Origin: Pelagibacteraceae bacterium AG-337-I02
GTDB lineage: Bacteria; Pseudomonadota; Alphaproteobacteria; HIMB59; GCA-002718135
DNA: 64,000 nucleotides
Assembly: GCA_003282155.1 (NCBI GenBank)
Contig: QBZY01000001.1
Span: forward strand, 236,312-300,311
Reading direction: 5' to 3'
Shown here: positions 8,941 to 20,730 of the stretch, one piece after another
Layout of the letters: every line of letters starts with the position of its first letter
Position numbering within the stretch: the first letter of the stretch is position 1
Program-made: the position numbers and the translations under genes
Notes under the pieces: generated by a model
What the model was told of the DNA's origin: nothing
Seen by the model: the letters and a program-made list of their open reading frames with translations, nothing else
The model's database searches: none

Positions 8941-9266
8941 AAAACTATGCGTTAAAATGGGTTTTGCAAAGAATCACAGCTACAATAATGATACCTTTAA
9001 CTTTTTGGTTCATTTATTCTGCAATTTCACTATCCAAAATGGGTTATGACGAAATTAATATATTCTTCAACTCATATATTAATTCTCTACTTTTCTATGT
9101 AATGATGATTTCTATGCTTCTTCATTCCAAATTAGGCCTACAAACAATAGTAGATGATTATGTCACATCGAAAAAAATTTCAAAAAATATTAAACGCGTT
9201 TTGAATATAAACGCTTATATGTTGATGATCTTAATAACTATATTTATAATAAGAAATATACTCTAA
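8937..9266 (+). CDS. sdhD: Succinate dehydrogenase membrane anchor subunit
   Basis: The start is taken as the ATG at 8937 ([15 protein letters not shown]), overlapping sdhC by 4 bases; the ORF track's 8925 start is a TTG inside sdhC. The 109-residue product has three membrane helices and [14 protein letters not shown], the haem-histidine segment of SdhD. It forms the quinone site with SdhC. Its stop shares a base with the ATG of sdhA. Confidence 0.9.
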   Translation: MKNYALKWVLQRITATIMIPLTFWFIYSAISLSKMGYDEINIFFNSYINSLLFYVMMISMLLHSKLGLQTIVDDYVTSKKISKNIKRVLNINAYMLMILITIFIIRNIL

Positions 9267-11062
9267 TGTCCAAAAATTCTTACAATATAATTGATCACCA
9301 CTACGATGTTATAGTAGTAGGTGCAGGAGGTTCAGGTCTAAGAGCTACGCTTGGATGCGCTGAATCTGGACTGAAAACAGCTTGTATTTCAAAAGTATTT
9401 CCTACAAGAAGTCACACCGTAGCCGCCCAAGGCGGTATTGGAGCTGCATTAGGAAATATGGGAGAAGATAATTGGAAGTGGCACATGTATGATACTGTAA
9501 AAGGCTCCGATTGGTTAGGAGATCAAGATGCTATAGAGTATCTCTGCTCAAAAGCTCCCGAAGCAGTTATAGAGTTAGAAGAATATGGAATGCCATTTAG
9601 TAGAACCGATGATGGCAAAATTTATCAGAGACCTTTTGGAGGACATTTAACAAATAATGGTGAAGGCGCTCCAGCAATGAGAGCATGTGCAGCAGCAGAT
9701 AGAACAGGTCACGCTCTTTTACACACGTTGTATCAACAATCACTAAAGAACAACGTTGAATTTTTTATCGAATACTTTGTTTTAGATTTGATTACAGATG
9801 ATAATGGTAATTGTATTGGAGCAGTAGCATGGTGTCTGGAAGATGGTTCGATACACCGTTTTTTATCCCACCAAACTATTCTAGCCACTGGAGGATATGG
9901 AAGAGCATATTTTTCTTCAACTAGTGCTCATATTTGTACAGGTGATGGAAGTGCTATGGCATTGAGACAAGATCTGCCACTTTCAGACATGGAATTTATC
10001 CAGTTTCATCCAACAGGAGTTTATGGGGCTGGAGTTTTAATTACCGAAGGTGCAAGAGGTGAGGGCGGTTACTTAACTAATAGTGATGGAGATAGATTTA
10101 TGGAAAGATATGCTCCTAATGCAAAAGATCTTGCTTCCAGAGATGTTGTTAGTAGAGCTATGACAATAGAAATTAATGAAAAAAGAGGTTGTGGTGAAAA
10201 TGCAGATCACGTTTTACTCCATCTTGAGCATATAGATGCAGACACTATACACAAAAGGCTACCTGGTATTTCTGAGACTGCTAAAATTTTTGCAGGTGTA
10301 GATTTAACAAAAAAACCAATACCGGTTCTACCAACAGTACATTATAATATGGGTGGTATTCCCACAAACTATAGAACAGAGGTTCTTAGACCAACAAATG
10401 ACAATCCTGACAATGTATGTGAAGGTCTTTTGGCAGTCGGAGAAGCAGCATGCGTTTCTGTTCATGGCGCTAATAGGCTAGGAACAAATTCACTAATTGA
10501 TCTTGTTGTTTTCGGAAAAGCATCAAGTGAAACATGTAAAGAAAAAGTACAACCTAATTCAAAAAAAATTGAAATTAGCAAGTCTATAACCGAAGGAATT
10601 ATTGATAGATTTGACAAGATTAGGCATAGCAAAGGAGATTCAACAACTGGAGAATTAAGAACTTCAATGCAACATATTATGCAAAAAAATTGTGCTGTAT
10701 TTAGAACTCATGAATTAATTTCTGATGGTATAAATGAATTCCAAAAAGTTGAAAACTCAATGGACTCAATAGATATAAAAGACAGATCAATTATATTTAA
10801 TACAGATCTTGTAGAGTCTTTAGAACTACATAACTTAATGGCTCAATCAAAAGTTACACTTCATTCTGCTTTAAACAGAACTGAGAGTAGAGGAGCACAT
10901 GCTCGTGAGGACTATCAAAAGAGAGATGATAAAAATTGGCTTGTTCACTCATTAGCTTGGCTTAAAGATAATGGGGAAGTTAATATGGGCAAAAGAGCAG
11001 TGCATACTAATACATTAACGAATCATGTACAACCTATTCCACCGAAAAAACGAGTATATTGA
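9266..11062 (+). CDS. sdhA: Succinate dehydrogenase flavoprotein subunit
   Basis: 598 residues, full length. It oxidises succinate to fumarate with covalently bound FAD. Visible are the dinucleotide fold [13 protein letters not shown] near residue 18, the covalent-FAD histidine in [15 protein letters not shown], the active-site [22 protein letters not shown] region and the C-terminal [15 protein letters not shown] segment. It is cotranslated with sdhD and sdhB through one-base overlaps, as expected for a stoichiometric complex. Confidence 0.97.
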   Translation: MSKNSYNIIDHHYDVIVVGAGGSGLRATLGCAESGLKTACISKVFPTRSHTVAAQGGIGAALGNMGEDNWKWHMYDTVKGSDWLGDQDAIEYLCSKAPEAVIELEEYGMPFSRTDDGKIYQRPFGGHLTNNGEGAPAMRACAAADRTGHALLHTLYQQSLKNNVEFFIEYFVLDLITDDNGNCIGAVAWCLEDGSIHRFLSHQTILATGGYGRAYFSSTSAHICTGDGSAMALRQDLPLSDMEFIQFHPTGVYGAGVLITEGARGEGGYLTNSDGDRFMERYAPNAKDLASRDVVSRAMTIEINEKRGCGENADHVLLHLEHIDADTIHKRLPGISETAKIFAGVDLTKKPIPVLPTVHYNMGGIPTNYRTEVLRPTNDNPDNVCEGLLAVGEAACVSVHGANRLGTNSLIDLVVFGKASSETCKEKVQPNSKKIEISKSITEGIIDRFDKIRHSKGDSTTGELRTSMQHIMQKNCAVFRTHELISDGINEFQKVENSMDSIDIKDRSIIFNTDLVESLELHNLMAQSKVTLHSALNRTESRGAHAREDYQKRDDKNWLVHSLAWLKDNGEVNMGKRAVHTNTLTNHVQPIPPKKRVY

Positions 11063-11856
11063 TGGTACAATTTACTTTACCCTCTAATTCTAAAATTACA
11101 GAGGGAATAAATCATAAAATTAAAGAGCCTAATGAGTCACCAAGAAAATTAGTAATTTATAGATGGGATCCAGAAGATAATAAAAATCCTAGGCTTGACA
11201 CTTATGAAATTGATCAATCAAAATGTGGCCCAATGGTCTTAGATGCATTAATGAAAATTAAAAACGAAATTGATCCATCATTAACATTTAGAAGATCTTG
11301 TCGTGAGGGTGTCTGCGGCTCGTGTGCAATGAACATTGATGGTGTAAATACTCTTGCATGTTTGAAAAGTATGTCGGATGTAAAAAAAGATATACGTATA
11401 TATCCATTACCGCATATGAAAGTTGTCAAAGATTTAGTCCCTGATTTGAGTAAAGCATATGAGCAGTTGGCTTCAATTAAACCATGGCTTGAAAGAAAAA
11501 ATACAACAAATGATTTTGCTAAGAGTAATGGTGAAGAAAAAAAACAATCACCAAAAGATAGAGAAAAACTAGATGGTAAATGGGAGTGCGTATTATGTTT
11601 TTGCTGCACTACTTCTTGCCCAAGTTATTGGTGGAATGGAGATGAATATTTAGGACCTGCAGTCCTTTTACAAGCAGCAAGATGGGTAAGCGATTCTAGA
11701 GACTCAGAAAGAAAAGAGAGATTAAAAGCTATAAATGATTCTTTAAAACTTTATAGATGTCATTCAATAATGAATTGCACCAGATCTTGTCCTAAAGGTT
11801 TAAATCCAGCTAAAGAAATTGCTGGACTTAAAAAGGCTATTGTTACAGAATTGTAA
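11062..11856 (+). CDS. sdhB: Succinate dehydrogenase iron-sulfur subunit
   Basis: 264 residues from the ATG at 11062, which overlaps the sdhA TGA by one base (TGATG); the listed 11059 start is a TTG. It carries electrons from FAD to quinone. The 2Fe-2S ligands are in [16 protein letters not shown] with a fourth cysteine in TLACLK; the 4Fe-4S and 3Fe-4S ligands are in [16 protein letters not shown] and [17 protein letters not shown]. There is a lysine/glutamate-rich insertion around residues 145-170 between the two cluster domains. Confidence 0.95.
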   Translation: MVQFTLPSNSKITEGINHKIKEPNESPRKLVIYRWDPEDNKNPRLDTYEIDQSKCGPMVLDALMKIKNEIDPSLTFRRSCREGVCGSCAMNIDGVNTLACLKSMSDVKKDIRIYPLPHMKVVKDLVPDLSKAYEQLASIKPWLERKNTTNDFAKSNGEEKKQSPKDREKLDGKWECVLCFCCTTSCPSYWWNGDEYLGPAVLLQAARWVSDSRDSERKERLKAINDSLKLYRCHSIMNCTRSCPKGLNPAKEIAGLKKAIVTEL

Positions 11857-11874
11857 TTAAAGTATAAAACTTAA

Positions 11875-12837
<963 letters not shown>

Positions 12838-12878
12838 TTGTATTTTGCATCCATTCTAACTATTACCCTTTTATCATA

Positions 12879-14063
12879 ATGAATTTGCATGAATATCAAG
12901 CTAAAGATCTACTAAGAAAGTACAACCTACCTATACTTGAAGGTCAAACTTATGTAGAAAATGTTGACAATTTAGAAAAAGATTTACAAAACATAAAAGG
13001 ACCACCATGGGTTATCAAATCACAGATACATGCTGGGGGAAGAGGAGCAGGTAAATTTTTAAAACCATTTAATACAAAAGGTGGAGTACAAATAATAGAA
13101 TCAATCGATGAAGCACAAAAAATTGCAAAAGGAATGATGGGTAACATATTGATTACAAAACAAACAGGCAATGAAGGAAAGTTAGTAAACAGAATCTACT
13201 TAGAAGCTGGATGTGAAATTGATAGGGAATATTATTTAAGTATTCTTCTTGATAGGAATCAATCAAAATTAATGATGATGGTATCTGATGCTGGTGGTGT
13301 AGACATAGAAGATGTAGCTGAAAAAACACCAGAAAGAATTCAATATGTTTATTTTGATAACCTAGGAGATTTTACAATTAGTGACAGTCTTCAAAATAAA
13401 TTAAATTTTTCTATTAATGAGTTTTACCAATTTAAAGAAATTATTTCAAATTTATGTAAGGCCTATGTCGAAATAGATGCTTCTTTAATTGAAATTAATC
13501 CTCTTGTTGTAACAAAAGATGAAAAACTAATTCTTTTAGATGCGAAAATCAATATTGATGATAATGCTCTTTATAGACAGGTTGAAATTGAAAAATTAAA
13601 AGATACTTCAGAAGAAAATGCTTTAGAACTTGAAGCTTCTGTTAACGATATGGTTTACATTAAACTAGATGGAAAAATAGGGTGTATGGTTAATGGAGCG
13701 GGGTTAGCTATGGCAACTATGGATATTATTAAACAATTTGGAATGGAACCAGCCAATTTTTTAGATTTAGGCGGTACAGCAAATAAAGAAAGAGCCATTA
13801 AAGCTTTCAAGATTATTCAATCAGATAAAAACGTGAAATCAGTCTTTATAAATATTTTTGGAGGAATTATCCATTGTGATATGATTGCTAATGGTATCAT
13901 TGATGCAATTAAAGAATTAGAATTTAAACTTCCCGTTGTTGTACGGTTTCAAGGAACAAATTCTAAAGAAGGAAGAGATATTATAAATAGTTCATCTTTA
14001 GGATTAATTTCAATTGATGATTTTTCAAATGCAGCTCAGAAAGCTGTGGAGTTATCAGAATAG
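12879..14063 (+). CDS. sucC: Succinyl-CoA synthetase beta subunit (ADP-forming type)
   Basis: 394 residues. With SucD it converts succinyl-CoA to succinate with substrate-level phosphorylation. The N-terminus [15 protein letters not shown], the ATP-grasp segment [19 protein letters not shown] and the C-terminal [15 protein letters not shown] and [10 protein letters not shown] motifs are diagnostic. The TAG stop shares its last base with the sucD GTG start. Confidence 0.96.
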   Translation: MNLHEYQAKDLLRKYNLPILEGQTYVENVDNLEKDLQNIKGPPWVIKSQIHAGGRGAGKFLKPFNTKGGVQIIESIDEAQKIAKGMMGNILITKQTGNEGKLVNRIYLEAGCEIDREYYLSILLDRNQSKLMMMVSDAGGVDIEDVAEKTPERIQYVYFDNLGDFTISDSLQNKLNFSINEFYQFKEIISNLCKAYVEIDASLIEINPLVVTKDEKLILLDAKINIDDNALYRQVEIEKLKDTSEENALELEASVNDMVYIKLDGKIGCMVNGAGLAMATMDIIKQFGMEPANFLDLGGTANKERAIKAFKIIQSDKNVKSVFINIFGGIIHCDMIANGIIDAIKELEFKLPVVVRFQGTNSKEGRDIINSSSLGLISIDDFSNAAQKAVELSE

Positions 14064-14947
14064 TGTCAATTTTAGTTAATAAAAATACAAGACTAATTTG
14101 CCAAGGCTTTACTGGTTCACAAGGAACATATCATTCCGAACAAGCTATAGCATATGGCACGACCCTTGTCGGTGGTGTCACGCCCGGTAAAGGAGGAAAA
14201 ACTCATTTAAATTTACCAGTGTTTGATACTGTCGCCGAAGCAGTAAAACAAACTGAAGCTAATGCAACAGTTATATATGTGCCTGCTAAGTTTGCTGCTA
14301 AAGCAATCCATGAGGCTTTAGATGCAAATATTGAATTAATTGTTTGTATTACAGAAGGTATTCCCGTCTTAGATATGATTGATATAAAAAAAAGAATTAT
14401 TAACAATAAAACATATTTAATTGGACCAAACTGTCCAGGATTAATTACGCCTTCCGAATGCAAGATTGGAATCATGCCTGGCTTCATCCATAAAAAAGGT
14501 AAAATAGGAATAGTCAGTAGATCAGGAACATTAACTTATGAAGCGGTTGCTCAGACAACAGAGGTAGGATTAGGCCAATCAACATGTGTTGGTATTGGTG
14601 GTGATCCAATACACGGGATGAATTTTGTAGATTGTATTAAACTGTTTTTAGAAGATAATGAGACCGAAGGAATTTTAATGATTGGTGAAATTGGTGGCGA
14701 GGAAGAAGAAAATGCGGCGGAATTTATTTCAAACTCAAAAAGGAAAAAACCAGTTTCAGCATTTATAGCTGGACAATCTGCCCCTAAAGGAAAACGTATG
14801 GGTCATGCAGGTGCTATTGTTTCAGGCTCAAAAGGTACAGCACATTCCAAAATAAAATCCTTAGAAAATGCTGGAGTTTTGGTATCTAAATCACCAGCAT
14901 CATTGGGAAAAACAATGAAATTAGCAATGCAAAATAGGAATAATTAG
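14063..14947 (+). CDS. sucD: Succinyl-CoA synthetase alpha subunit
   Basis: 294 residues from a GTG start that overlaps the sucC TAG by one base (TAGTG). It binds CoA and carries the phosphohistidine. Marks: [15 protein letters not shown] CoA-binding N-terminus, [10 protein letters not shown], and the phosphorylated histidine in [10 protein letters not shown]. The coupled GTG start fits equal production with SucC. Confidence 0.96.
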   Translation: MSILVNKNTRLICQGFTGSQGTYHSEQAIAYGTTLVGGVTPGKGGKTHLNLPVFDTVAEAVKQTEANATVIYVPAKFAAKAIHEALDANIELIVCITEGIPVLDMIDIKKRIINNKTYLIGPNCPGLITPSECKIGIMPGFIHKKGKIGIVSRSGTLTYEAVAQTTEVGLGQSTCVGIGGDPIHGMNFVDCIKLFLEDNETEGILMIGEIGGEEEENAAEFISNSKRKKPVSAFIAGQSAPKGKRMGHAGAIVSGSKGTAHSKIKSLENAGVLVSKSPASLGKTMKLAMQNRNN

Positions 14948-14998
14948 CTTCCATTAGTATGATTGTTATGCGAAATGATTTTAGTTTAATAAAAATCT

Positions 14999-17902
14999 AT
15001 GAATGATACTTTCTTAAATAGTGCTAATGCGCCATATATAGCTGAACTTTATTCAAAATATATAAATGATCCTGAAAGTGTGGATACAACTTGGAAAGAT
15101 TTTTTTAATAATTTAAATGAAGATGACTACTCTGTTCTTAAAGATTTTGGAGGACCAGAATGGAAAGAACGTCCATCAAGTATAATAGACAAAAATTACA
15201 TAACTAAGGTTATAAAATCAAATACGAATTACAATTCTGAGGAATTTAGAATATCAACTTTAGATTCAATTAGAGCATTAAGATTAATTAGGGCCTTTAG
15301 AATAAACGGACATTTAATTGCAGATCTTGACCCCTTAGGAATATCTGAAAGAGAGTATCCTCAAGAATTAGATTATAAAAGCTATGGTTTTAATGAATCA
15401 GATTTAGAAAAAGAAATATTCATTGATGGAAGTTTGGGTTTAGAAAAAGGTAAATTAAAAAATATTATTAAAATATTAAAAGAAACTTATTCCGCTTCAA
15501 TTGGTGTTGAATTTTTACACATACAACAAGCCGATCAAAAACAATGGGTTCAAGAAAGAATTGAAGAAGTAAGAAATAAAACAAATTTTACAAATGAAGG
15601 AAAAAAAGCAATCTATAAAAGATTAGTTGAATCAGAACTGTTTGAACAGTTTTTAGATAAAAAGTTTTTAGGCACAAAGAGATACGGTATCGAGGGTGGT
15701 GAAGCGATGATACCTGGTATAGAGCAAATTGTTAAACAAGCATGTTTGTCTGGAATTGAAGATATTATTATTGGAACAGCTCATCGAGGTAGACTAACAC
15801 TTCTATCAAGTGTTTTAGAGATGCCTTACAAAAAAATATTATCAAAATTCCAAGGATCTTTAAATGATCCAAATGAAGTACTAGGTTCGGGTGATGTAAA
15901 ATATCATTTAGGTGTTTCTGCTGATCGTGAATTTGAAAAAAAAAAAATTCATTTATCGCTTACTTCTAACCCCTCCCATTTAGAAGCAGTTAACCCAGTT
16001 GTGGCAGGAAAAGTAAGAGCTAAACAAACTTTAGCTAAAGATAAAACAACAGATAAAGTTATAGGTTTATTAATTCATGGAGATGCAGCAATAGCTGGAC
16101 AAGGAGTGGTAGCGGAAACATTTGCTATGTCACAATTAAGAGGCTTTAAAACTGGTGGCACCATTCACTTTGTAATTAACAATCAGATTGGTTTTACAAC
16201 TATGCCCCAATATGGACGATCAGCACCTTATTGTACTGAAATTGCAAAAATGGTTCAGGCTCCGATATTTCATGTTAATGGTGATGATCCAGAGGCAGTA
16301 GTTCATGTTTGTAGACTTGCAACAGCATTTAGAAATAAATTTAAAGTCGATGTTGTTGTAGATATGTTTTGTTATAGGAGATCAGGACATAACGAAGCTG
16401 ACGAACCTTCTTTTACTCAACCACTTATGTATAAGGCTATCAAAAAACAAATCACAACGAGAAAAAAATATGAAAAAAAATTAATTGAGAATAATACTCT
16501 TTCAGAAGAAGAATCTAAAGACATTGTAGATTCTTTTAAAAATTTTTTGGATAAAGAATTTGAATCAACTAAAAATTATAAGCCAAATAAAGTAGATTGG
16601 TTAGAGGGAACTTGGACAGGTTTATCTACTGCTACATTTGATGCGAGAAAGGGAAAAACTTCCGTAAAAGAAAAAACATTAGTTAATGTAGCTAAAAAAA
16701 TTCATGAGATACCTCCAGATTTCAATGTCCATAGAAGAATAAAAAAAATTTATGGAGATAGATTAACAAGTGTAACTAAAGGAAAAGGTATCGATTGGGC
16801 CACCTCTGAAAGCTTAGCTTTGGCAACACTTTTAGATGAGGGATACGGTGTTCGTATATCTGGTCAAGATGTTGGAAGGGGCACATTTAGTCATAGACAC
16901 GGTGTTCTATATGATCAAGAGAACGAAAATCGCTTTGTTCCATTAAGACATTTTCAAATTAAGCAAGGTTACTTTGAAATTGTAGATAGTTTTTTATCTG
17001 AATTTGGTGTTCTAGGTTTTGAATACGGATACTCACAAGTTGATCCTAAAACACTTGTTATTTGGGAAGCCCAGTTTGGTGATTTTGCAAATGGTGCGCA
17101 AATTATGATTGATCAATTTATCAGTTCTGGAGAAAGAAAATGGTTGAGAATGTCTGGTTTAACTTTGCTTCTTCCCCACGGTCATGAGGGCCAAGGTCCT
17201 GAGCATACAAGTGGAAGATTAGAAAGATTTTTACAAATGTGTGCAGAAGATAATATGCAAATTGTCAATTGCACTAGTCCTGCAAATTATTTTCACGTTT
17301 TAAGAAGGCAACTACATAGAAACTTTAGGAAACCTCTAATTATATTTACACCAAAATCTACACTTAGACATAAATCTAATGTTTCTAGTATTGAGGATTA
17401 TATTAATGGATCAACTTTCCATAGAATTCTCACCGACAAATTATCAGTTAAAGAAAAAAGAAAAAATAAAAGATTAATAATTTGTTCCGGAAAAATATAT
17501 TTTGAATTAGCAGATTATATTGCAAAAAATAAAATTAAAAATCTCTCCATAATAAGATTGGAGCAGATTTACCCATTTCCTTATGAAAACTTTAGAGATG
17601 AATTAAAATATTATACGGATGCTGAAATTATTTGGGTACAAGAGGAGCCAAAAAATATGGGTGCCTGGGGTTTTGTGAAAGGTAGATTGGAAAGTGTTAT
17701 GCAGGAAGCCAAAGTTAAACAAGAAAAAATATTCTATGTTGGCAGAAGTCCAGCTGCCTCTCCTGCGGCTGGCTCTTTAGAAAGACACTTAAGTAACCAA
17801 GAAACTATTATAAAAATAGCAACTGAAGTTTCGATTAGCAAAATTATCAAATCTTGGGCAGGTATTTCAACAAAATTAAAGACTAATCTGCCAATTGAAT
17901 AA
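14999..17902 (+). CDS. sucA: 2-oxoglutarate dehydrogenase E1 component
   Basis: 967 residues, within the usual 930-990. Thiamine-diphosphate enzyme that decarboxylates 2-oxoglutarate and transfers the succinyl group to the SucB lipoyl arm. The N-terminal LNSANAPYIAELYSKY is the E1o binding peptide for E2. Other marks are GTAHRGRLTLL, HGDAAIAGQGVVAET (ThDP pyrophosphate site region), GQDVGRGTFSHRHGVL and GHEGQGPEHTSGRLERF. It begins 51 bases after sucD; sucB starts 30 bases downstream. Confidence 0.96.
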   Translation: MNDTFLNSANAPYIAELYSKYINDPESVDTTWKDFFNNLNEDDYSVLKDFGGPEWKERPSSIIDKNYITKVIKSNTNYNSEEFRISTLDSIRALRLIRAFRINGHLIADLDPLGISEREYPQELDYKSYGFNESDLEKEIFIDGSLGLEKGKLKNIIKILKETYSASIGVEFLHIQQADQKQWVQERIEEVRNKTNFTNEGKKAIYKRLVESELFEQFLDKKFLGTKRYGIEGGEAMIPGIEQIVKQACLSGIEDIIIGTAHRGRLTLLSSVLEMPYKKILSKFQGSLNDPNEVLGSGDVKYHLGVSADREFEKKKIHLSLTSNPSHLEAVNPVVAGKVRAKQTLAKDKTTDKVIGLLIHGDAAIAGQGVVAETFAMSQLRGFKTGGTIHFVINNQIGFTTMPQYGRSAPYCTEIAKMVQAPIFHVNGDDPEAVVHVCRLATAFRNKFKVDVVVDMFCYRRSGHNEADEPSFTQPLMYKAIKKQITTRKKYEKKLIENNTLSEEESKDIVDSFKNFLDKEFESTKNYKPNKVDWLEGTWTGLSTATFDARKGKTSVKEKTLVNVAKKIHEIPPDFNVHRRIKKIYGDRLTSVTKGKGIDWATSESLALATLLDEGYGVRISGQDVGRGTFSHRHGVLYDQENENRFVPLRHFQIKQGYFEIVDSFLSEFGVLGFEYGYSQVDPKTLVIWEAQFGDFANGAQIMIDQFISSGERKWLRMSGLTLLLPHGHEGQGPEHTSGRLERFLQMCAEDNMQIVNCTSPANYFHVLRRQLHRNFRKPLIIFTPKSTLRHKSNVSSIEDYINGSTFHRILTDKLSVKEKRKNKRLIICSGKIYFELADYIAKNKIKNLSIIRLEQIYPFPYENFRDELKYYTDAEIIWVQEEPKNMGAWGFVKGRLESVMQEAKVKQEKIFYVGRSPAASPAAGSLERHLSNQETIIKIATEVSISKIIKSWAGISTKLKTNLPIE

Positions 17903-17932
17903 ATTGATGTAAATGTTATTAAGCATTTATTA

Positions 17933-19114
17933 ATGAGCACTGAATTAATAGTTCCAACACTTGGAGAGTCAATTACGGAAGCAACTGTTTCAAAATGGCT
18001 TAAGAATATAGGCGATAATTTTGAAGCAGATGAACCTTTAGTTGAAATTGAAACTGACAAAATTACAGTTGAAGTACCAGCGCCTCATGCAGGATCTCTA
18101 AAAGAAATAAAAGTTTCTGAAGGAACTGATGTTGAAATTGGTGGTATTTTAGGAATCTTAGATGAATCAAAAGGTAAAAAACCAACTTCTAAAAAAACTG
18201 AAACTAAAGAAGAAAAAGTAAAAGAAGAAGTAAAAGCAGTTAAGGTTGAAACAAAGTCTTCACCCGCAAAATCTTCACCATCTGCAAGAAAAATAGCTGA
18301 GGAAAATAATATTAAACTTGAAGATGTCACTTCTTCACGTTTTGATGGAAGAATTAACAAAGAAGATGTAGTTTCTCATCTTTCTTCTTCAAATAAAACA
18401 CGCACTAACAAAGCCGAAAGAGAAGAAGTAATTAAAATGTCTAAAATTAGACAGACAATATCTAAACGTTTAAAAGAAGCTCAAAATACAGCAGCAATAC
18501 TTACAACTTTCAATGAAATTGATATGTCCAAAGTTGTGGAAATTAGAAAATCAAAAAACCAAGAATTTCAAAGTCGGTATGAGGTCAAATTAGGTTTCAT
18601 GTCATTTTTTGTAAAAGCTGTAGTAAAAAGTTTGCAAGAATATCCGGCTGTGAATGCTGAAATTAAAGATGAAAATATAATTTATAAAAACCATTTTGAT
18701 ATAGGTATAGCTGTTGGAACTGAAAAAGGATTAGTTGTACCAATACTTAAAGACGCTGATCAATTGAGTTTTGGAGAAATAGAAACTAAAATTATTGATC
18801 TTAGTACAAAAGCCAAAGATGGAACGTTGACCATGGACGATTTGACAGGTGGAACTTTTACAATTTCAAATGGTGGAGTTTATGGATCAATGCTCAGCAC
18901 CCCTATAATCAATAGACCTCAATCTGGAATTTTAGGAATACATAATATTCAAAAAAGAGCAGTAGTTGTAAATGATGAAATAGTAATTAGGCCAATGATG
19001 TACGTTGCATTAAGTTATGATCACAGAATTATTGATGGAAAAGAAAGTGTTGGATTTTTAGTGAAGGTGAAAAAACTACTAGAAGATCCATCAGAATTAG
19101 TATTAGGAATATAA
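17933..19114 (+). CDS. sucB: 2-oxoglutarate dehydrogenase E2 (dihydrolipoyl succinyltransferase)
   Basis: 393 residues with one lipoyl domain (residues 1-75; modified lysine in [11 protein letters not shown]), a flexible linker rich in Lys, Glu and Ser (about 80-108), a peripheral subunit-binding domain ([13 protein letters not shown]) and the catalytic acyltransferase domain ending in the active-site [12 protein letters not shown] single lipoyl domain and the EVPAPHAG context favour the succinyl- over the acetyltransferase, and it lies directly behind sucA. lpd follows after one base. Confidence 0.95.
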   Translation: MSTELIVPTLGESITEATVSKWLKNIGDNFEADEPLVEIETDKITVEVPAPHAGSLKEIKVSEGTDVEIGGILGILDESKGKKPTSKKTETKEEKVKEEVKAVKVETKSSPAKSSPSARKIAEENNIKLEDVTSSRFDGRINKEDVVSHLSSSNKTRTNKAEREEVIKMSKIRQTISKRLKEAQNTAAILTTFNEIDMSKVVEIRKSKNQEFQSRYEVKLGFMSFFVKAVVKSLQEYPAVNAEIKDENIIYKNHFDIGIAVGTEKGLVVPILKDADQLSFGEIETKIIDLSTKAKDGTLTMDDLTGGTFTISNGGVYGSMLSTPIINRPQSGILGIHNIQKRAVVVNDEIVIRPMMYVALSYDHRIIDGKESVGFLVKVKKLLEDPSELVLGI

Positions 19115-19115
19115 A

Positions 19116-20513
19116 ATGGAAGATTTTGATTTAATAGTAATTGGTGCAGGACCTGGTGGATATGTAGCTGCAATCAGAGCAGCTCAACTTGGAATGAAGG
19201 TTGCTTGTATAGAAAAAGAGCCATCACTTGGTGGAACTTGTTTGAACATTGGATGCATACCTTCTAAAGCATTATTAAATTCATCTGAAAAATTTGTTGA
19301 AATTTCAAATCATGCTGCAGAGCATGGCATAAAAACATCAAAGATAGATTTAGATTTAAATGTTTTGATGGATCGAAAAACAAAGATTGTAAAAAAGCTC
19401 ACAACAGGGATTGGTTTTTTATTTAAGAAAAATAAAATCACGCATATTCCTGGTATGGCTTCATTTTTAGATAAAAATACTATTTCTATTACAAATGGAA
19501 AAAATGAAATTACTGCTAGTGCTAAAAATTTTATTATTGCAACAGGATCATCTTCGATTGAGATACCAAATATTCCTGTCGATGAAAAACAAATAGTATC
19601 TTCAACAGGCGCTCTTTCTCTATCTAAAATACCAAAATCACTCTTAGTTATTGGTGGTGGATATATTGGATTAGAGATGGGTTCAGTATGGAGTAGATTA
19701 GGTTCAAAGGTAACAGTTGTTGAAGCTCTTGACAGAATTGTTCCAACTATGGATGGTGAAATTGCGAAAGAGTTTATGAAAATGTTAACTAAACAAGGAT
19801 TAGAATTTAAATTATCTCGTAAAGTGAGTTCTGCAAAATCTGGTAAATCTGGTGTAGATGTTGAAATGGAAACATCAGATAAAAAGAAAATAAAAGAAAA
19901 CTACGAAATAGTTTTAATGTCAGTAGGAAGAAAACCAAACACAGATGGACTTGGTCTAGAAAAAATTGGTATTAAATTAACCGAAAAAAAATCCATTGAA
20001 ATTAAAGATAACTTTCAAACTTCTGTTGAGGGAATCTACGCAATTGGCGATGTAGCACCGGGACCAATGCTAGCACACAAAGCTGAAGAAGAAGGAGTTG
20101 CTTGTGTTGAATTTATAAATGGTCAAAAACCTCATATAAATTATGACGCTATACCAGCCATTGTTTATACCAATCCAGAGATTGCATCTGTAGGTAAAAC
20201 AGAAGAACAACTCCAGCAAGAAAAGAAAGACTTCAAGGTTGGAAAATTTCCTTTTATGGCAAATGGTCGTGCCTTAACCACTTCTGCATCAGAAGGGTTT
20301 GTTAAGATTTTAGTTGATAAAAAAACAGATGAAATTTTAGGTGCTCATATAATCGGTCATGATGCGGGACAACTGATTGCAGAAATTGTTACAACAATTG
20401 AATTTGGTGGTAGCGCAGAAGATATTGCTAGAGTATGTCATGCTCATCCGACAACTAGTGAAGCAGTAAAAGAAGCAGCGTTAAGTGTAGATGGTAGAGC
20501 AATTCATATTTAA
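19116..20513 (+). CDS. lpd: Dihydrolipoyl dehydrogenase (E3)
   Basis: 465 residues. FAD enzyme that reoxidises lipoamide with NAD. Marks: FAD fold VIGAGPGGYVAAIRAAQ, redox disulfide GGTCLNIGCIPSKALL, NAD fold VIGGGYIGLEMGSVW, EGIYAIGDVAPGPML and the catalytic His-Glu pair in CHAHPTTSEAVKEAAL. As the last gene of the TCA block it serves SucAB and may serve other 2-oxoacid dehydrogenases. It ends tail-to-tail with a DUF1737 gene, overlapping by four bases. Confidence 0.96.
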   Translation: MEDFDLIVIGAGPGGYVAAIRAAQLGMKVACIEKEPSLGGTCLNIGCIPSKALLNSSEKFVEISNHAAEHGIKTSKIDLDLNVLMDRKTKIVKKLTTGIGFLFKKNKITHIPGMASFLDKNTISITNGKNEITASAKNFIIATGSSSIEIPNIPVDEKQIVSSTGALSLSKIPKSLLVIGGGYIGLEMGSVWSRLGSKVTVVEALDRIVPTMDGEIAKEFMKMLTKQGLEFKLSRKVSSAKSGKSGVDVEMETSDKKKIKENYEIVLMSVGRKPNTDGLGLEKIGIKLTEKKSIEIKDNFQTSVEGIYAIGDVAPGPMLAHKAEEEGVACVEFINGQKPHINYDAIPAIVYTNPEIASVGKTEEQLQQEKKDFKVGKFPFMANGRALTTSASEGFVKILVDKKTDEILGAHIIGHDAGQLIAEIVTTIEFGGSAEDIARVCHAHPTTSEAVKEAALSVDGRAIHI

Positions 20514-20713
20514 ATTTTAGCGAGATCCATTCCTTTTTTGTATTTTTTTGATGACTCTTTTATAACTGCTTGACCACATCTCATAACTTTTCTTTTATGA
20601 TCAAAAGTTATTTTTGGTTCTCCATGTAATTTCCATCCATTAGATAATGCCTCTGTTACTCTTTGACAAAAATCAACAGTATCATCATCAGTAATAAATC
20701 TATAACCTTTCAT
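20510..20713 (-). CDS. DUF1737 domain protein
   Basis: 67 residues. The sequence KGYRFITDDDTVDFCQRVTE with NGWKLHGEPKITFD matches the short DUF1737 fold, seen as small proteins of unknown role; the central tryptophan-glycine stretch (NGWKLHG) is characteristic. It overlaps lpd by four bases at their 3' ends. An SD-like AAGGAGC lies upstream of its ATG (seen as GCTCCTTTT on the plus strand). Function unknown. Confidence 0.75.
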   Translation of the reverse strand: MKGYRFITDDDTVDFCQRVTEALSNGWKLHGEPKITFDHKRKVMRCGQAVIKESSKKYKKGMDLAKI

Positions 20714-20730
20714 CTATGCTCCTTTTTGTA